From Dactylosporangium aurantiacum (lineage in GTDB: Bacteria; Actinomycetota; Actinomycetes; Mycobacteriales; Micromonosporaceae), in contig NZ_JNYJ01000023.1 in assembly GCF_000716715.1 (NCBI RefSeq), positions 1 to 64,000 on the forward strand: a stretch of 64,000 nt of DNA, given 5' to 3'. The notes beneath the pieces are model-generated. The model was not told the DNA's origin. It did not search any database and saw nothing but the letters and a program-made list of their open reading frames with translations. Of this stretch, positions 51,611-61,254 are shown piece after piece (the stretch's first letter is position 1; every line of letters starts with the position of its first letter). A program made the position numbers and the translations under genes.

Positions 51611-52612
51611 TCAGGGACTGTCGAGCACGGCACCGGCGAACGTGATCAACAGTTCGGCCGTCCGTGGCGGGTCCTCCAGCATCGGCGAGTGGCCGACGCC
51701 GGGGAGCAGCTCGACCCGTGCGCCCGCAACGACGCCGTACAGGGCGGCGGAGGACGGCCGCCACCGCTGGTCCCGCTCACCGAAGACCACCAGCAGCGGT
51801 TTGCCGAGCGGCACGAGCCGGTCCGGGACCGGACGCCGGTGCAGGTAGTCGTCGGCGGCGTGCGACGTCTCGATGAGCGCGTGGTAGGTCATGCCGCGCG
51901 TGTCGTCGACAGCCTGCTGCGGGATTTTGAAGCCTGGCGCGTACGCGGTGCTCAGCCCCCGGCGGATGACGGCGTCGGTGCGCAGCCGCCACAGCAGTTG
52001 CCCCACCACGGGGACGTCGACGAGCTTGCCGACGAACCCGTCGGAGATGAAGGCGTCCATGCGGGGCCCGGTGTCGATGAGCGCGAGCGCGGTGACCAGG
52101 TCGCCCCGCTGCTCGGCGAGGGCGGTGGCGACGTAGCCGCCGGTGGAATGGCCGACCACGACGGCGTGCGTGACGCCGAGCAGGTCCAGCGCCTGACCGA
52201 CCCGGCGGCCCTGCTGCGGGATCGAGTAGCCGCCGCCGGCCGGTTTGGCGGACCGGCCGTGTCCGAGCAGGTCGACCCGGATGACGTGATAGGAGCTCGC
52301 CAGCATCGGTACGACGGGATCCCACCAGCGGGTCGAGGCGCCGAGCCCGTGGATCAGCACGAGCGCCGGAGCACCGGGCGGCCCGTCCTGGCTCACCGCG
52401 ATGTCGCCGCCGTCGAGCGGCAGGGTCGGGGTCCCGGCGGCGTCGGCGCCCTGCCGGTCGACCAGCGCCGCGTTGCCGAGCAGCAACCCGGCGACGGTGA
52501 GCAGGACGGTCGCCGTGATGATGCGGCGCCTGCGGCGGTGGCGCCCGCCGGGCGGCTCCGGCTGGTGGTCGGAGGTGGGTGGAATGGTCATGAGCGCATC
52601 GTCGGCGGGCAT
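51611..52612 (-). CDS. Membrane-anchored alpha/beta hydrolase
   Basis: A 333-residue protein. A basic N-terminus and one membrane helix (about 30-50) anchor an alpha/beta hydrolase. It shows the oxyanion HGLGAS, DLLGHGRS, nucleophile GHSTGG (about 155-160), a later acidic residue in FGERD and the catalytic His in GVGHSPM. The substrate is unknown. The start could be 52612 or the second ATG at 52591. It is divergent from an AraC regulator. Confidence 0.8.
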   Translation of the reverse strand: MPADDALMTIPPTSDHQPEPPGGRHRRRRRIITATVLLTVAGLLLGNAALVDRQGADAAGTPTLPLDGGDIAVSQDGPPGAPALVLIHGLGASTRWWDPVVPMLASSYHVIRVDLLGHGRSAKPAGGGYSIPQQGRRVGQALDLLGVTHAVVVGHSTGGYVATALAEQRGDLVTALALIDTGPRMDAFISDGFVGKLVDVPVVGQLLWRLRTDAVIRRGLSTAYAPGFKIPQQAVDDTRGMTYHALIETSHAADDYLHRRPVPDRLVPLGKPLLVVFGERDQRWRPSSAALYGVVAGARVELLPGVGHSPMLEDPPRTAELLITFAGAVLDSP

Positions 52613-52656
52613 CGGCGCCCGCGGCTTGAACGAATGTTCCCGATCGGCGGCCTGGG

Positions 52657-52662
52657 TAGCAT
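52657..52662 (+). promoter_or_regulatory. -10 box of AraC gene
   Basis: TAGCAT lies 6 nt before ATG 52669, giving a leaderless transcript. Confidence 0.55.
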
Positions 52663-52668
52663 GAGGTG

Positions 52669-53556
52669 ATGCGATCCGCCGCCGGTAAGCGTGACCATAC
52701 GGCTGTGTGGGACGTCGCCCGCCCGTCGCGGCCCAGCCGGGTGGCCGGGGTCAGCATGGCCGGGTTCCGTGACCGTGGCGTGTCGGCGGCCGGGCACCTG
52801 GCGGTCCCCCATCCGGCCGTGACGCTGGTGCTGGAGTTCGGCGCCGGCCCGCTCATCGTCGACGCCGCCGGAGGCCGGCAGCACCGGGGAAGCCTCGCCG
52901 CCGGGCTCGGGTTCGGGCCGGGTGCGGCACGGGTCCGGGGCGAGCGCTTCGAGGCCGTACAGGTGCGCCTGTCCCCGCTGGTCGCCCGGGCGGTGCTGGG
53001 CGTCTCCCCGGCCGACCTGGAGGGCACCGTGGCGGCCCTGGACGACGTGTGGGGCCGGCCGGCGGCACAGATCCGTGAGCGGCTGGGCGACGCCTCGTCG
53101 TGGGAGCAGCGCTTCGCCGTGACCGACGCGCTGCTCGCCCGCCGGTGCCGGCCCGGGTCTTCGGTGGACCCCGAGGTGGCCTGGGCCTGGCACCGGATCC
53201 TCGTCGCCCGGGGCCGGGTCCGGGTGGACGTGCTCGCGGCGGACGTCGGGTGGAGCCGCAAACGCCTGTGGTCCCGGTTCCACGCGCAGGTCGGCCTGCC
53301 ACCCAAACGCGCCGCGAAACTGGTCCGGTTCGACCACGCCGCCCACCGCCTCGCCGCGGGCGAGGACGCGGCCCGGGTCGCCGCCGACGCCGGCTACGCC
53401 GATCAGTCCCACCTGCACCGCGACGTCATGGCGTTCACCGGCGCCACGCCCGCGACGCTGGCCGGGGCACCGTGGCTCGCCGTCGACGACACCGCCTGGC
53501 CGCAGCGATGGCGACGAGGTCAGCCGACCGCGGACCGGCCTACTCGAAGAACTTGA
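52669..53556 (+). CDS. AraC family transcriptional regulator
   Basis: A 295-residue AraC protein. Its C-terminal DNA-binding domain (about 180-265) has VDVLAADVGWSRKRLWSRFHAQVGLPPK (seen as ADVGWSRKRLWSRFHAQ) and AGYADQSHLHRDVMAFTGATP. The N-terminal half is a DUF6597-like ligand domain. The divergent hydrolase gene is the likely target. The 3' end overlaps the convergent GH43-like gene by 17 bp. Confidence 0.8.
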   Translation: MRSAAGKRDHTAVWDVARPSRPSRVAGVSMAGFRDRGVSAAGHLAVPHPAVTLVLEFGAGPLIVDAAGGRQHRGSLAAGLGFGPGAARVRGERFEAVQVRLSPLVARAVLGVSPADLEGTVAALDDVWGRPAAQIRERLGDASSWEQRFAVTDALLARRCRPGSSVDPEVAWAWHRILVARGRVRVDVLAADVGWSRKRLWSRFHAQVGLPPKRAAKLVRFDHAAHRLAAGEDAARVAADAGYADQSHLHRDVMAFTGATPATLAGAPWLAVDDTAWPQRWRRGQPTADRPTRRT

Positions 53557-54613
53557 GGCTGTACCCGGTGTCGGTGGTGGCGCCGGGGACGTTGGCTCGG
53601 CGGTAGGTCGTGTTGCCCCACCAGACGGCGGTGCCGGTGTACCAGTAGCGGTTCGACCAGGAGTACGGCGTGCCCTTGGCGACGGCGTGGAACATCGTCG
53701 GGAACCGGCGGCCGGACGGCGGGCTGGTCGCGATGTCGCCGCGCTCCAGCACGAACGTGTGGTGGCCGGGGCCGTCGACGTGCAGGGTCGGGTCCCAGCC
53801 GGACATCATGGTCTCGGCGTGCGAGCCGAACAGGCAGCCGTTGCTCTTGTACCAGTCCCACACGTTCGTCGGGTTCCCGCCGGCGCGCAGCCGCAGGTCG
53901 GCCAGGCAGTACTGGCTGCTCCAGCTGCCGTTGGCGGAGTACACGACGTGCAGCTGCCCGTTCGGGTCGAGGATCGGCTCGGGGGCTTCGTTGATGTAGG
54001 GGTTGCCGACGACCCGCTCCCAGGGCTCCCGGGGCTGTGAGATGACGTAGCGGCTGCCGGTCGTGGTCGTGGGGCCGCTCATCCGCGCGATGTACAGGTT
54101 CTGCTCGACGTTGGTGTCGCCGGCCCAGCCGGACCACACGAACCAGCGCTGCCCCTGGAAGGTGAACGGCACGCCGTCGATGGCCCACGCGTCACCGGGC
54201 AACGCGACCTTGGTGGCGGCCGTGTAGCCGGAGTCCGGGCTGGTCGAGCTGATCTGGTACATGCGGTGCGCGGCGCTGCGCCCGGCCGAGAAGTAGATCT
54301 GGTACCGGCCGTCCTGGTGCACGATCTCCGGTGCCCACACCTCGCCGAGGTTGCCGGTGTCGCGCCAGACCTGGTGTTTGGGCGCGGTGGCGATGCCGGC
54401 GAGGGTGGTGGCGGACCGGACCGCGATGCCGCCGTCGACGGACTTCGCCGAGACGTAGCGGCCGTTGACGACGATGACGCTGGGGTCGGCGCCGCCGAGG
54501 GTGGTGGCGGCGGCGTCGGCGTGCCGCATGACGGCCAGGCTCACGCCGAGCGCGACGACACCGGCGAGCGACATCGCACCGAGGCCCTTGAGGCGGGGGG
54601 AACGCGTGGTCAT
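53540..54613 (-). CDS. Secreted GH43-like arabinanase/arabinofuranosidase
   Basis: A 357-residue protein with a signal peptide (cleavage about 34, ADAAA) and a five-bladed propeller. The expected acids are Asp 43 in GGADPSV (general base), Asp 146 in AIDGVP (pKa modulator) and Glu 209 in INEAPEP (acid). It probably removes arabinose or xylose from plant polysaccharide. It lies 18 bp after the discoidin protein gene and shares its operon. Confidence 0.75.
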   Translation of the reverse strand: MTTRSPRLKGLGAMSLAGVVALGVSLAVMRHADAAATTLGGADPSVIVVNGRYVSAKSVDGGIAVRSATTLAGIATAPKHQVWRDTGNLGEVWAPEIVHQDGRYQIYFSAGRSAAHRMYQISSTSPDSGYTAATKVALPGDAWAIDGVPFTFQGQRWFVWSGWAGDTNVEQNLYIARMSGPTTTTGSRYVISQPREPWERVVGNPYINEAPEPILDPNGQLHVVYSANGSWSSQYCLADLRLRAGGNPTNVWDWYKSNGCLFGSHAETMMSGWDPTLHVDGPGHHTFVLERGDIATSPPSGRRFPTMFHAVAKGTPYSWSNRYWYTGTAVWWGNTTYRRANVPGATTDTGYSLKFFE

Positions 54614-54631
54614 GGGGTCATCTCCACTCGG

Positions 54632-57619
54632 TCAGGGGCTGGCGGTGACGGACACCTCGGCGAGCTCCGCGTCGCCGGTCGTCCAGCCGGGCACGGCCAC
54701 CGCGACGTACCGCGCGGATGACGGTCCGCTGAACGTCGTGTAGGTGGCGCCGTCGGTCGAGATCTCGACGCGGGCCGTGCGGCGGGTGCCGCTGGTCCAG
54801 GTCAGCGTCACGGTGCCGATGGCGCGGGCCGCGCCCAGGTCGACGACCATGCGCCCGTTCGGGCCGGGCCGCCACGAGGTGCCGGGGTTGCCGTCGACGG
54901 CGCGGGACGGTTCGCCCATGCCGGCGGGCAGCGGTGAGGTGGGGAACGTGGTGCGGCCGCGGGCCAGGTCGTCGGTCGGGGTGACCGGGCCGTCGACCGG
55001 CCTGGCGAAGCCGATGGTGGCGCCGGCCGGCACCTGCGCCCGCACGGACCAGGACCCGGCGGTCAGCTGGACGTCGACGGCCGCCGTCGCCGGCGCGGTG
55101 ATCGTGACGTGGTGTGAGTCGGCGACGGAGCACCGGGTGCCGGCCGGTGCGCGTCCGGTCAGCGTGAACCGGGCGGGTCGCACGGCGCCGGTGGCGGCGG
55201 GTATCGAGGCGGTCAGGTCCAGGCCGCCGTCGGCGCGGACGACCGACACCCCGCGGTAGAGCCGGTCGCCGCGCGGCAGGGTCAGCACCGCGCCGTTCAC
55301 CGCCGTCGCGGAGAGGTTGAGCAGGGTGAGGTACCCGTCGGCGTCGCTGAGGCGCAGCGTGGCCGGCCCGCCGGTGGGCAGCCGCCGGGCGGCCGCGGCG
55401 GCCAGGTCGGTGCCCGCGCCGGGGTACCCCTCGATGATCGTGGCGGGCGGGATGGTGACCATCGCCGAGGAGGCGGTGATCGGGCCGGTGGCGCCGTGGG
55501 CGACGACGCCGGCGCGACCGTCGATGCCGGCCCAGGCGCCCAGCGTGACCGTTGACGGCGCGCTGGCCGCGGTGGTCCAGGTGCTGCCGTCGGTCGAGGT
55601 CTGGATGCTGTACGAGGTGGCGTACGCGACCTCCCACCGCAGCCGTACGCCGGTGAGCTGGACGGTGGCGCCGAGGTCCACGGCGAGCCAGCTGTCGGCC
55701 CGGCCGCGCTCCTCACGCGCGACCGCCCAGCGGGTGCCGGCGTCGCCGTCGACGGCGTTCGCCGCCGGGTAGGCCGGGTCGGCGGACGAGGCGGTGACGG
55801 TGCGGCCACGGGCCCGGTCGGTGCCGGTGGCGTCGAGGGCCTCGAAGGCGAACAGCGAGTAGCCGTACTCGCCGGCGGCGCTGCGGCCGAGGAACCGCAC
55901 GTGCCGGGCGGAGCGGGCGGCGAACGTGAGCTCGTCGGTGCCGCCGTCGCCGACGCCGGCCGCGGGGGTCACGGCGCCGCCGGAGCCGGTGAAGGTGCGG
56001 CTGCCGTCGAGGCCGGGCACGCCGGGCATGGTGAGGTTGAACAGGGTCAGCGACGACGGGCCGGGCCCGGCGTAGACGACGGTGCCGGTCGGCAGGGTGG
56101 CGTAGCCGGCCCACCCGGCCGCGGTCTGCAGGACCGTCATCGTGGCGTCCACGCCGTCACGGGCCGCGGTGTACGCGGCGGTCCACTGGCGCGTCGGTGC
56201 GGTGGTCTGCGCCGGCAGGAACGCCGGCGCCCGGGTGTCGAGGAACCAGTTGTCGTGCCCGGGCTGCCACAGGAACCGCACGTAGCCGGGTTTGGTGACC
56301 GCCGCCGCGAAGCCGGTGACGCTCTGGTGCGCGGTCAGCCCGACCTCCGCCCCGAAGTACCGGGCGCCGGCGGCCGCGGTGAAGAACTCGGTGCCGGTCA
56401 CCGGCGCGACGGGTGTGGTGCGCCAGCGGTGGAACAGGTAGGCGATGGCGAGTTCGGCGCGCGCCTCCGGTTCGTACTTCTCCTCGCCGCTGAACTTCGT
56501 GAGCCGGTTCTCCGGCGCGTAGCGCAGGTACGGCATCAACCGCGCCGCGAGGTCGGCCTCGGCGCGGGCGGCGTGCGGGTCGCCCTGGACCTGGGCGAGG
56601 AACGCCAGTGGGAGCACGTCCCGGCCGTACAGATGGTACCGGTCGGCGACCATCGGCATCACCGGCTCACCGGCGTCGCTGGCCAGCAGGCGCAGCGTGG
56701 CCCACAGCTCCCGCCCGCTGGGCTGGCGGGTGAGCACCTGCGGCAGGGGTTTGCCGGCCGCGAGGAAGTGCGCGGCGGCCCGTCCCGCGGTGCGCCACAG
56801 CTCGGCCTGGTAGTGCGGGTTGGCCGACTGGTGGTTCTCCACGATGAAGGTGTCGTGCAGGTTGCGCGCCACGTTCCACGCGCTGACCGCCCGGCCGTCG
56901 ACGAGTGCGGGGTTCGCCCGGTCGGCGGCGGGCAGCCCGCTGGCGTTGGCCGCCCAGAACACGAACCGCTCCCGCCAGCGGTCGGCCTCGGCGTCCCCGG
57001 CCGGCGCCCAGGCCAGTCCCGGCGCGATGGCCTGCGCGTAGACGCCCATCTCCTCGAGCTTGGTGTCGCCGAGGTACCCGCCGATGCTGCCGTTCGGCGA
57101 CCAGGAGCCGCTGAGCGGGTCGTTGCCGGTGCCCAGCCCGTACGCGTACGCGGCCTGCCCGCGGGCGATCGCGTCGACGTTCGCCCTCGTGGCCGCGTCC
57201 AGCTCCGCCCACAGCAGCCGGGCGGCGAGCACGAAGTACAGCTCGAACGTCGAGTCCCAGAACAGCCGCTGCCCCCACTCGTTGCCCCCGGCCAGCCGGT
57301 TCGTGGCGGCGAACCGGCCGATCGTGGCGAGCGTCCGGGTGCGCAGCGTGGCGGCGTCGACCCCGGCCAGCCCGGCGTCGTAGCCGTCGCTGGTCAGCAG
57401 GACGGCGTTGCCGAGGACCGCGGCGAACCGGAAGTCGGCGGCCCGGTACGCCCCGATCGCCGTGTCCCACTGCTGCTGCACCCACCGGGTGTGCACCAGC
57501 AACAGGCGGTGGTACTCGTCGGCGACCGGGTCCTCGACCGCGGCGGCGGCCGGCAGCGGCAGGGCGAGGGCACCTCCGGCGGCGCCGACCGCGGCGAGCA
57601 GGGTGCGACGGGTCAGCAT
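54632..57619 (-). CDS. Tat-exported protein with helical N-domain and two F5/8-type C domains
   Basis: A 995-residue protein. A twin-arginine signal (TRRTLLAAVGAAGG) is followed by a large alpha-helical domain rich in Trp/Tyr (about 30-410) that resembles alpha/alpha-barrel lyase or glycosidase domains. A beta-sandwich comes next, then discoidin/CBM32-like modules at about 600-720 and 883-995 (ARGRTVTASS and ARGRTTFPTS starts). A secreted polysaccharide lyase or hydrolase is likely, but I recognise no catalytic family. It is first in an operon with the GH43-like gene. Confidence 0.7.
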   Translation of the reverse strand: MLTRRTLLAAVGAAGGALALPLPAAAAVEDPVADEYHRLLLVHTRWVQQQWDTAIGAYRAADFRFAAVLGNAVLLTSDGYDAGLAGVDAATLRTRTLATIGRFAATNRLAGGNEWGQRLFWDSTFELYFVLAARLLWAELDAATRANVDAIARGQAAYAYGLGTGNDPLSGSWSPNGSIGGYLGDTKLEEMGVYAQAIAPGLAWAPAGDAEADRWRERFVFWAANASGLPAADRANPALVDGRAVSAWNVARNLHDTFIVENHQSANPHYQAELWRTAGRAAAHFLAAGKPLPQVLTRQPSGRELWATLRLLASDAGEPVMPMVADRYHLYGRDVLPLAFLAQVQGDPHAARAEADLAARLMPYLRYAPENRLTKFSGEEKYEPEARAELAIAYLFHRWRTTPVAPVTGTEFFTAAAGARYFGAEVGLTAHQSVTGFAAAVTKPGYVRFLWQPGHDNWFLDTRAPAFLPAQTTAPTRQWTAAYTAARDGVDATMTVLQTAAGWAGYATLPTGTVVYAGPGPSSLTLFNLTMPGVPGLDGSRTFTGSGGAVTPAAGVGDGGTDELTFAARSARHVRFLGRSAAGEYGYSLFAFEALDATGTDRARGRTVTASSADPAYPAANAVDGDAGTRWAVAREERGRADSWLAVDLGATVQLTGVRLRWEVAYATSYSIQTSTDGSTWTTAASAPSTVTLGAWAGIDGRAGVVAHGATGPITASSAMVTIPPATIIEGYPGAGTDLAAAAARRLPTGGPATLRLSDADGYLTLLNLSATAVNGAVLTLPRGDRLYRGVSVVRADGGLDLTASIPAATGAVRPARFTLTGRAPAGTRCSVADSHHVTITAPATAAVDVQLTAGSWSVRAQVPAGATIGFARPVDGPVTPTDDLARGRTTFPTSPLPAGMGEPSRAVDGNPGTSWRPGPNGRMVVDLGAARAIGTVTLTWTSGTRRTARVEISTDGATYTTFSGPSSARYVAVAVPGWTTGDAELAEVSVTASP

Positions 57620-57791
57620 TTGTGTACCTTCGCAACACCCCCAAGCCGCGTCAATATCTGCAAGGAATGTTTACAAAACCCCACCGCTGCCCAACCAGCG
57701 GACCGTCGCCGTGTCGAAACGGGGCCAACAGGTGTGTGCGGCGAGCACCGCGGGCCTCACCACCCGGTCGTCGGCCGCCATCAGCACCTCG
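57620..57791 (-). promoter_or_regulatory. Promoter region of the discoidin/GH43 operon
   Basis: On the minus strand TTGACG (around 57650) is a -35 candidate and GAAGGT a weak ribosome site. An A/T-rich TTTGTAAACATTCCTTGC stretch (around 57660-57680) stands out in this GC-rich region and may be a regulator site. Confidence 0.35.
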
Positions 57792-58346
57792 TCAGGCGTC
57801 GTCCGGCAGGGCCAGGACGCGGGCCAGGTTCGCGGCGGTCACCGTGTCGTCGGGGTGCTCGGCAAGGACGCGGCGCAGCCTCGCCGCCGCCTCCGCGCGC
57901 CACGCGGGATCCGGCTCGCCGAGGTCCTCGGCGTCGTCGTCGGGCTCGTCATCGTCGTAGTAGACGAAGTGCTCCGTGTACGCCGGGTCGAGCACCATCG
58001 CCGCGAGCCCGTTCGCCGCCGCCGCGTGCGCCGGGTCGACGTCCAGGACCCGGCGGTACAGCTCGTACGCCTCGCCGCGCCGCCGCCACAGCGCGCGCAG
58101 CCACGCCGACCGGCCCGTGCCGGTGCCCGGCCCATGGCCCGTGTACAGCGGCGACATCGACAGCGCCGACACGTGCTGGCGGTTGAGCAGGCCGGCCAGC
58201 AGCGTGGCCGTCACCGTGTCCGCCGGGTCCGCGGCGACGATGCGGCGCAGGCCCTGCTCGACCTCCGGCACGTCCTGCGGGTGCTCGAGCAGCACCCCGT
58301 GGCCCCGCGCGCAGTCGCGGTGCAGCGCTTCCCGTTCGTCGTCCAC
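57792..58346 (-). CDS. TPR-like hypothetical protein
   Basis: A 184-residue protein with repeated helix pairs around short Ala-rich motifs (IVAADPADTVTATLLAGLL, VLDVDPAHAAAANGLAAMV, LAEHPDDTVTAANLARVLAL). These look like degenerate TPRs with an acidic DDDEPDDDAED insert. The function is unknown. GTG 58346 is chosen because a TAGCCT box lies exactly 6 nt upstream. GTG 58352 would abut the box. Confidence 0.6.
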   Translation of the reverse strand: MDDEREALHRDCARGHGVLLEHPQDVPEVEQGLRRIVAADPADTVTATLLAGLLNRQHVSALSMSPLYTGHGPGTGTGRSAWLRALWRRRGEAYELYRRVLDVDPAHAAAANGLAAMVLDPAYTEHFVYYDDDEPDDDAEDLGEPDPAWRAEAAARLRRVLAEHPDDTVTAANLARVLALPDDA

Positions 58347-58352
58347 CCGCAC

Positions 58353-58362
58353 AGGCTACGGT
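58353..58362. promoter_or_regulatory. Overlapping divergent -10 boxes
   Basis: TAGCCT on the minus strand (58353-58358) and TACGGT on the plus strand (58357-58362) overlap by 2 bp. Each is 6 nt from its own GTG start. Confidence 0.6.
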
Positions 58363-58368
58363 GCTGCG

Positions 58369-58734
58369 GTGTACAGCTATTACGTGCTGCGGCACACGCA
58401 GCTGGTGAACAACCGCGACACCGTCACCGACTGCTGGGTGCTCAACGACCGCGACGACCTGCTCGCGGTGCTCAGCGATCTGGACGTGAACCCGACCCTG
58501 ACCGAGTCGTGCCTGCTGTGGGTGTACCGCAGCGGCAGCCTCGACGCCACGTTCGACTTCCTGCCGGCGGTACCGGACGAGCAGGACGACGACCTGGACG
58601 AGTTCGCGGCGGTCGCCCCGGACCTGGCCGGCGTCGACCTGCCCGCCCTGACCGATCCGGTGCTGCCGCCGGGCCACCCCGTCGACGTCGACGGCGAGCC
58701 CCGGCACTTCGGGCTCACCGTCCGGTACTGCTGA
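58369..58734 (+). CDS. Hypothetical acidic protein
   Basis: A 121-residue soluble protein beginning VYSYYVLRHTQLVNNRDTV (first part VYSYYVLRHTQL), with an acidic DEQDDDLDEF stretch and ending HFGLTVRYC. No family is recognised. GTG 58369 lies 6 nt after TACGGT, so it is leaderless. It is divergent from the TPR-like gene. Confidence 0.6.
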   Translation: MYSYYVLRHTQLVNNRDTVTDCWVLNDRDDLLAVLSDLDVNPTLTESCLLWVYRSGSLDATFDFLPAVPDEQDDDLDEFAAVAPDLAGVDLPALTDPVLPPGHPVDVDGEPRHFGLTVRYC

Positions 58735-58865
58735 CCCGCGGCGCGTCACCCGGCAAATCCTCCGGCCCGGCCCGCCGACGGCGGCAGACGCGACGGTGCG
58801 GCCGGTTAGCGTGGGATGCACCGTGTACCAGCGGATCCCAGCAACGAACGTCGGAAGGGCTTGAC

Positions 58866-59885
58866 GTGTCCAACCACTTCACCGGACTCAGTCTCGGCGC
58901 GCCGCTCGGGGATCCGCGCCTCGACCTGTGTGACCTGTACGCGTTCACCGCGCCCGGTGACCGGAGCAGGACCGTGCTCATCCTCAACGCCAACCCCGGC
59001 GCCGACGCGCTGCATCCGGACGCCGTGTACCGGCTGAACATCGACAACGACGGTGACGACCTGGTCGACATCGCGTTCAGCTGGGTGTTCAGCCCGCCGG
59101 CGGCCGACGGCGGGCAGACCTACAGCGTGCTCATGGCCACCGGTGACCAGGCCCGCAGACCCGAGGCGGGCGGCGCCCGGATCGTCGCGGACGCCGCCGT
59201 GTCGTTCGGCCCGCAGGCGAACGTGGTCACCAGCGGCAGCGCCATGGTGTCCGCCGGCAGCCGCAGCGACGCGTTCTTCTTCGACTTCGACGGCATCAAG
59301 AACCTGTTCGACACCAGCGGCAACCGGAACTTCACCGCGCCGCACCTGACCGGGACGTCGCCCTGGACCGGGGTCGACTCCAACGCCAGGGCCAACGTCT
59401 GCTCCATGGCCATCGAGCTGCCGACCGACGAGCTGAGGCCCGGACCCGAGCTGCGGATCTGGGGCCGGTGCAGCGTGCTGCGCGACGGCGGGCTGGTCCA
59501 CGTGGACCGGGCCGGGCACCCGTCGGTGAGCAGCTTCTTCAACACGGACGAGACCAAGGAGGAGTACAACGCGAGCGAGCCGGCGCACGACCGGGCCCGG
59601 TGGACCGACCAGTTCGTGCACCTGCTGGGCCATACCGGCGGCTACACGCGCGAGGAGGCGCTCGCCGCCCTGGACGAGCACGCGCTGCTGCCGGACGTGC
59701 TGCGCTTCGACCCGTCCAGGCCGGCCAGGTACCCCAACGGCCGGACCTTCGTCGAGGACGTCATCGACGTCCGCGTCGCGTTCCTCACCAAGAACGAGGC
59801 GCCACCGACCGGCCTGAAGCCGCACACCGACGTCATGGACCGGTTCCCGTACCTCGGCCCGCCCCATCCGGTGGCCGCCTCCTGA
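58866..59885 (+). CDS. DUF4331 family protein
   Basis: A 339-residue protein of the DUF4331 type. It begins SNHFTGLSLGAPLGDPRLDLCDLYAF (as GAPLGDPRLDLCDLYAF), with FDFDGIKNLFD in the middle and DVIDVRVAFLT near the end. Members are beta-sandwich proteins of unknown function. No signal peptide is seen with the GTG 58866 start, which has GGAAGGG upstream. Confidence 0.8.
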   Translation: MSNHFTGLSLGAPLGDPRLDLCDLYAFTAPGDRSRTVLILNANPGADALHPDAVYRLNIDNDGDDLVDIAFSWVFSPPAADGGQTYSVLMATGDQARRPEAGGARIVADAAVSFGPQANVVTSGSAMVSAGSRSDAFFFDFDGIKNLFDTSGNRNFTAPHLTGTSPWTGVDSNARANVCSMAIELPTDELRPGPELRIWGRCSVLRDGGLVHVDRAGHPSVSSFFNTDETKEEYNASEPAHDRARWTDQFVHLLGHTGGYTREEALAALDEHALLPDVLRFDPSRPARYPNGRTFVEDVIDVRVAFLTKNEAPPTGLKPHTDVMDRFPYLGPPHPVAAS

Positions 59886-59958
59886 CGGTGACCGGTCAGG
59901 CGCGCACCGCGTCACGACGGCGGACATCACCCGGGCAGGCGCGCGGCGCCGCCCGCGG

Positions 59959-61254
59959 CTACGCGACGCTGCGCTGGTACACGTCCGGCACCCCGTCGGC
60001 GTCGTCGTCCACGGTCTCCTCGGCGCACAACCGCCGGTAGTGCGCGTCGCGGACCCGCAACACGACCGCCGCCAGGACCGAGGCGGCCAGCGAACCGAAC
60101 AGGATGCCCACCTTGGCGTTGCCGTCGCGGACGCTGCCCATCCCGAACGCCAGCTCGCCGATCAGCAGCGACACCGTGAACCCGACGCCGGCCAGCAGGC
60201 CCAGTCCGGACACGTCCCACCAGCTCAGCCCGTCGGCGAGCCGGGCCCGGGTGAACCGCTGCACCAACCACGTCGAGGCGATGATCCCGATCGGCTTGCC
60301 GAGCACCAGGCCGACGACGATCCCGACCGTCACCCCGTCGCGCAGCGCCGCGCCGAAGCCGCCGCCGGCGGTCACCGACACACCGGCGGCGAAGAACGCG
60401 AACACCGGCACCGCGAACGCCGCCGACACCGGCCGCCACCGGTGCTCGAAGTGCTCCGCCAGCCCCGGTCCGGGACCCTCGGCACGGCGCAGGACCGGCA
60501 CCGTGAACGCCAGCAGCACCCCGGCGACCGTCGCGTGCACACCCGACGCGTGCACCAGCGCCCAGGTCGTGGCGGCCAGCGGCAGGAGCACCCACCAGGA
60601 CCGGACCCGGCGCTGTACCAGGATGCCGAACGCGGCCAGCGGCAGCACCGCGAGCAGGAGCGGCACCAGCGACAGCGACGCCGTGTAGAACAGGGCGATG
60701 ACCATGATCGCCAGCAGGTCGTCGACGACGGCAAGGGCGAGCAGGAACGTCCGCAGCGCCGCCGGCAGGTGGGTACTGATCACGCCGAGGACGGCGAGCG
60801 CGAACGCGATGTCTGTCGCGGTCGGCACCGCCCACCCGGCGAGCGACCCGTGCGCCGTGCTGGCGTTCACCGCGACGTAGGCGGCTGCCGGTACGGCCAT
60901 CCCGCCGATCGCGGCGGCGACCGGAAGGGCGGCGCGTCTGGGGTCGCGCAGGTCGCCGGAGACGAACTCCCGTTTCAGCTCCAGACCGGCGACGAAGAAG
61001 AAGATCGCGAGCAGGCCGTCGGCGGCCCATTCGGCCAGGGTCAGGTCGAGATGCCAGGCGGCCGGGCCGAGCTTCACCGACGAGACGGTGTGGTACCCGC
61101 CCGACCACGGCGAGTTCGCCCAGGCGAGCGCGAGCACCGCGGCGGCCAGCAGGAGCACGCCGCCGGTCGTCTCGGTGCGCAGCACGTCGCCGATGCGTTT
61201 GACTTCCGCCCAGCTGCCGCGCGCGAACAGGTTGGGTGCCGGCCTGTTGATCAT
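59959..61254 (-). CDS. nhaA: Na+/H+ antiporter NhaA
   Basis: A 431-residue antiporter with the NhaA fingerprint. [23 protein letters not shown] is in helix 2, the essential aspartates are in [10 protein letters not shown] and VVDDLLAI, and IGELAFG is near the C-terminus. A hydrophilic C-terminal tail ([16 protein letters not shown]) is longer than in E. coli. It exchanges cytoplasmic Na+ or Li+ for protons. GGAGG precedes ATG 61252-61254. A conserved RNA leader shared with the CBS/NhaD operon lies immediately upstream. Confidence 0.92.
   Translation of the reverse strand: MINRPAPNLFARGSWAEVKRIGDVLRTETTGGVLLLAAAVLALAWANSPWSGGYHTVSSVKLGPAAWHLDLTLAEWAADGLLAIFFFVAGLELKREFVSGDLRDPRRAALPVAAAIGGMAVPAAAYVAVNASTAHGSLAGWAVPTATDIAFALAVLGVISTHLPAALRTFLLALAVVDDLLAIMVIALFYTASLSLVPLLLAVLPLAAFGILVQRRVRSWWVLLPLAATTWALVHASGVHATVAGVLLAFTVPVLRRAEGPGPGLAEHFEHRWRPVSAAFAVPVFAFFAAGVSVTAGGGFGAALRDGVTVGIVVGLVLGKPIGIIASTWLVQRFTRARLADGLSWWDVSGLGLLAGVGFTVSLLIGELAFGMGSVRDGNAKVGILFGSLAASVLAAVVLRVRDAHYRRLCAEETVDDDADGVPDVYQRSVA

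Noticed and set aside
58816..58866. ATG at 58816 as an alternative start for a gene over the DUF4331 region
   Set aside because: The frame is not that of DUF4331, has no motif, and GTG 58866 has a good ribosome site.
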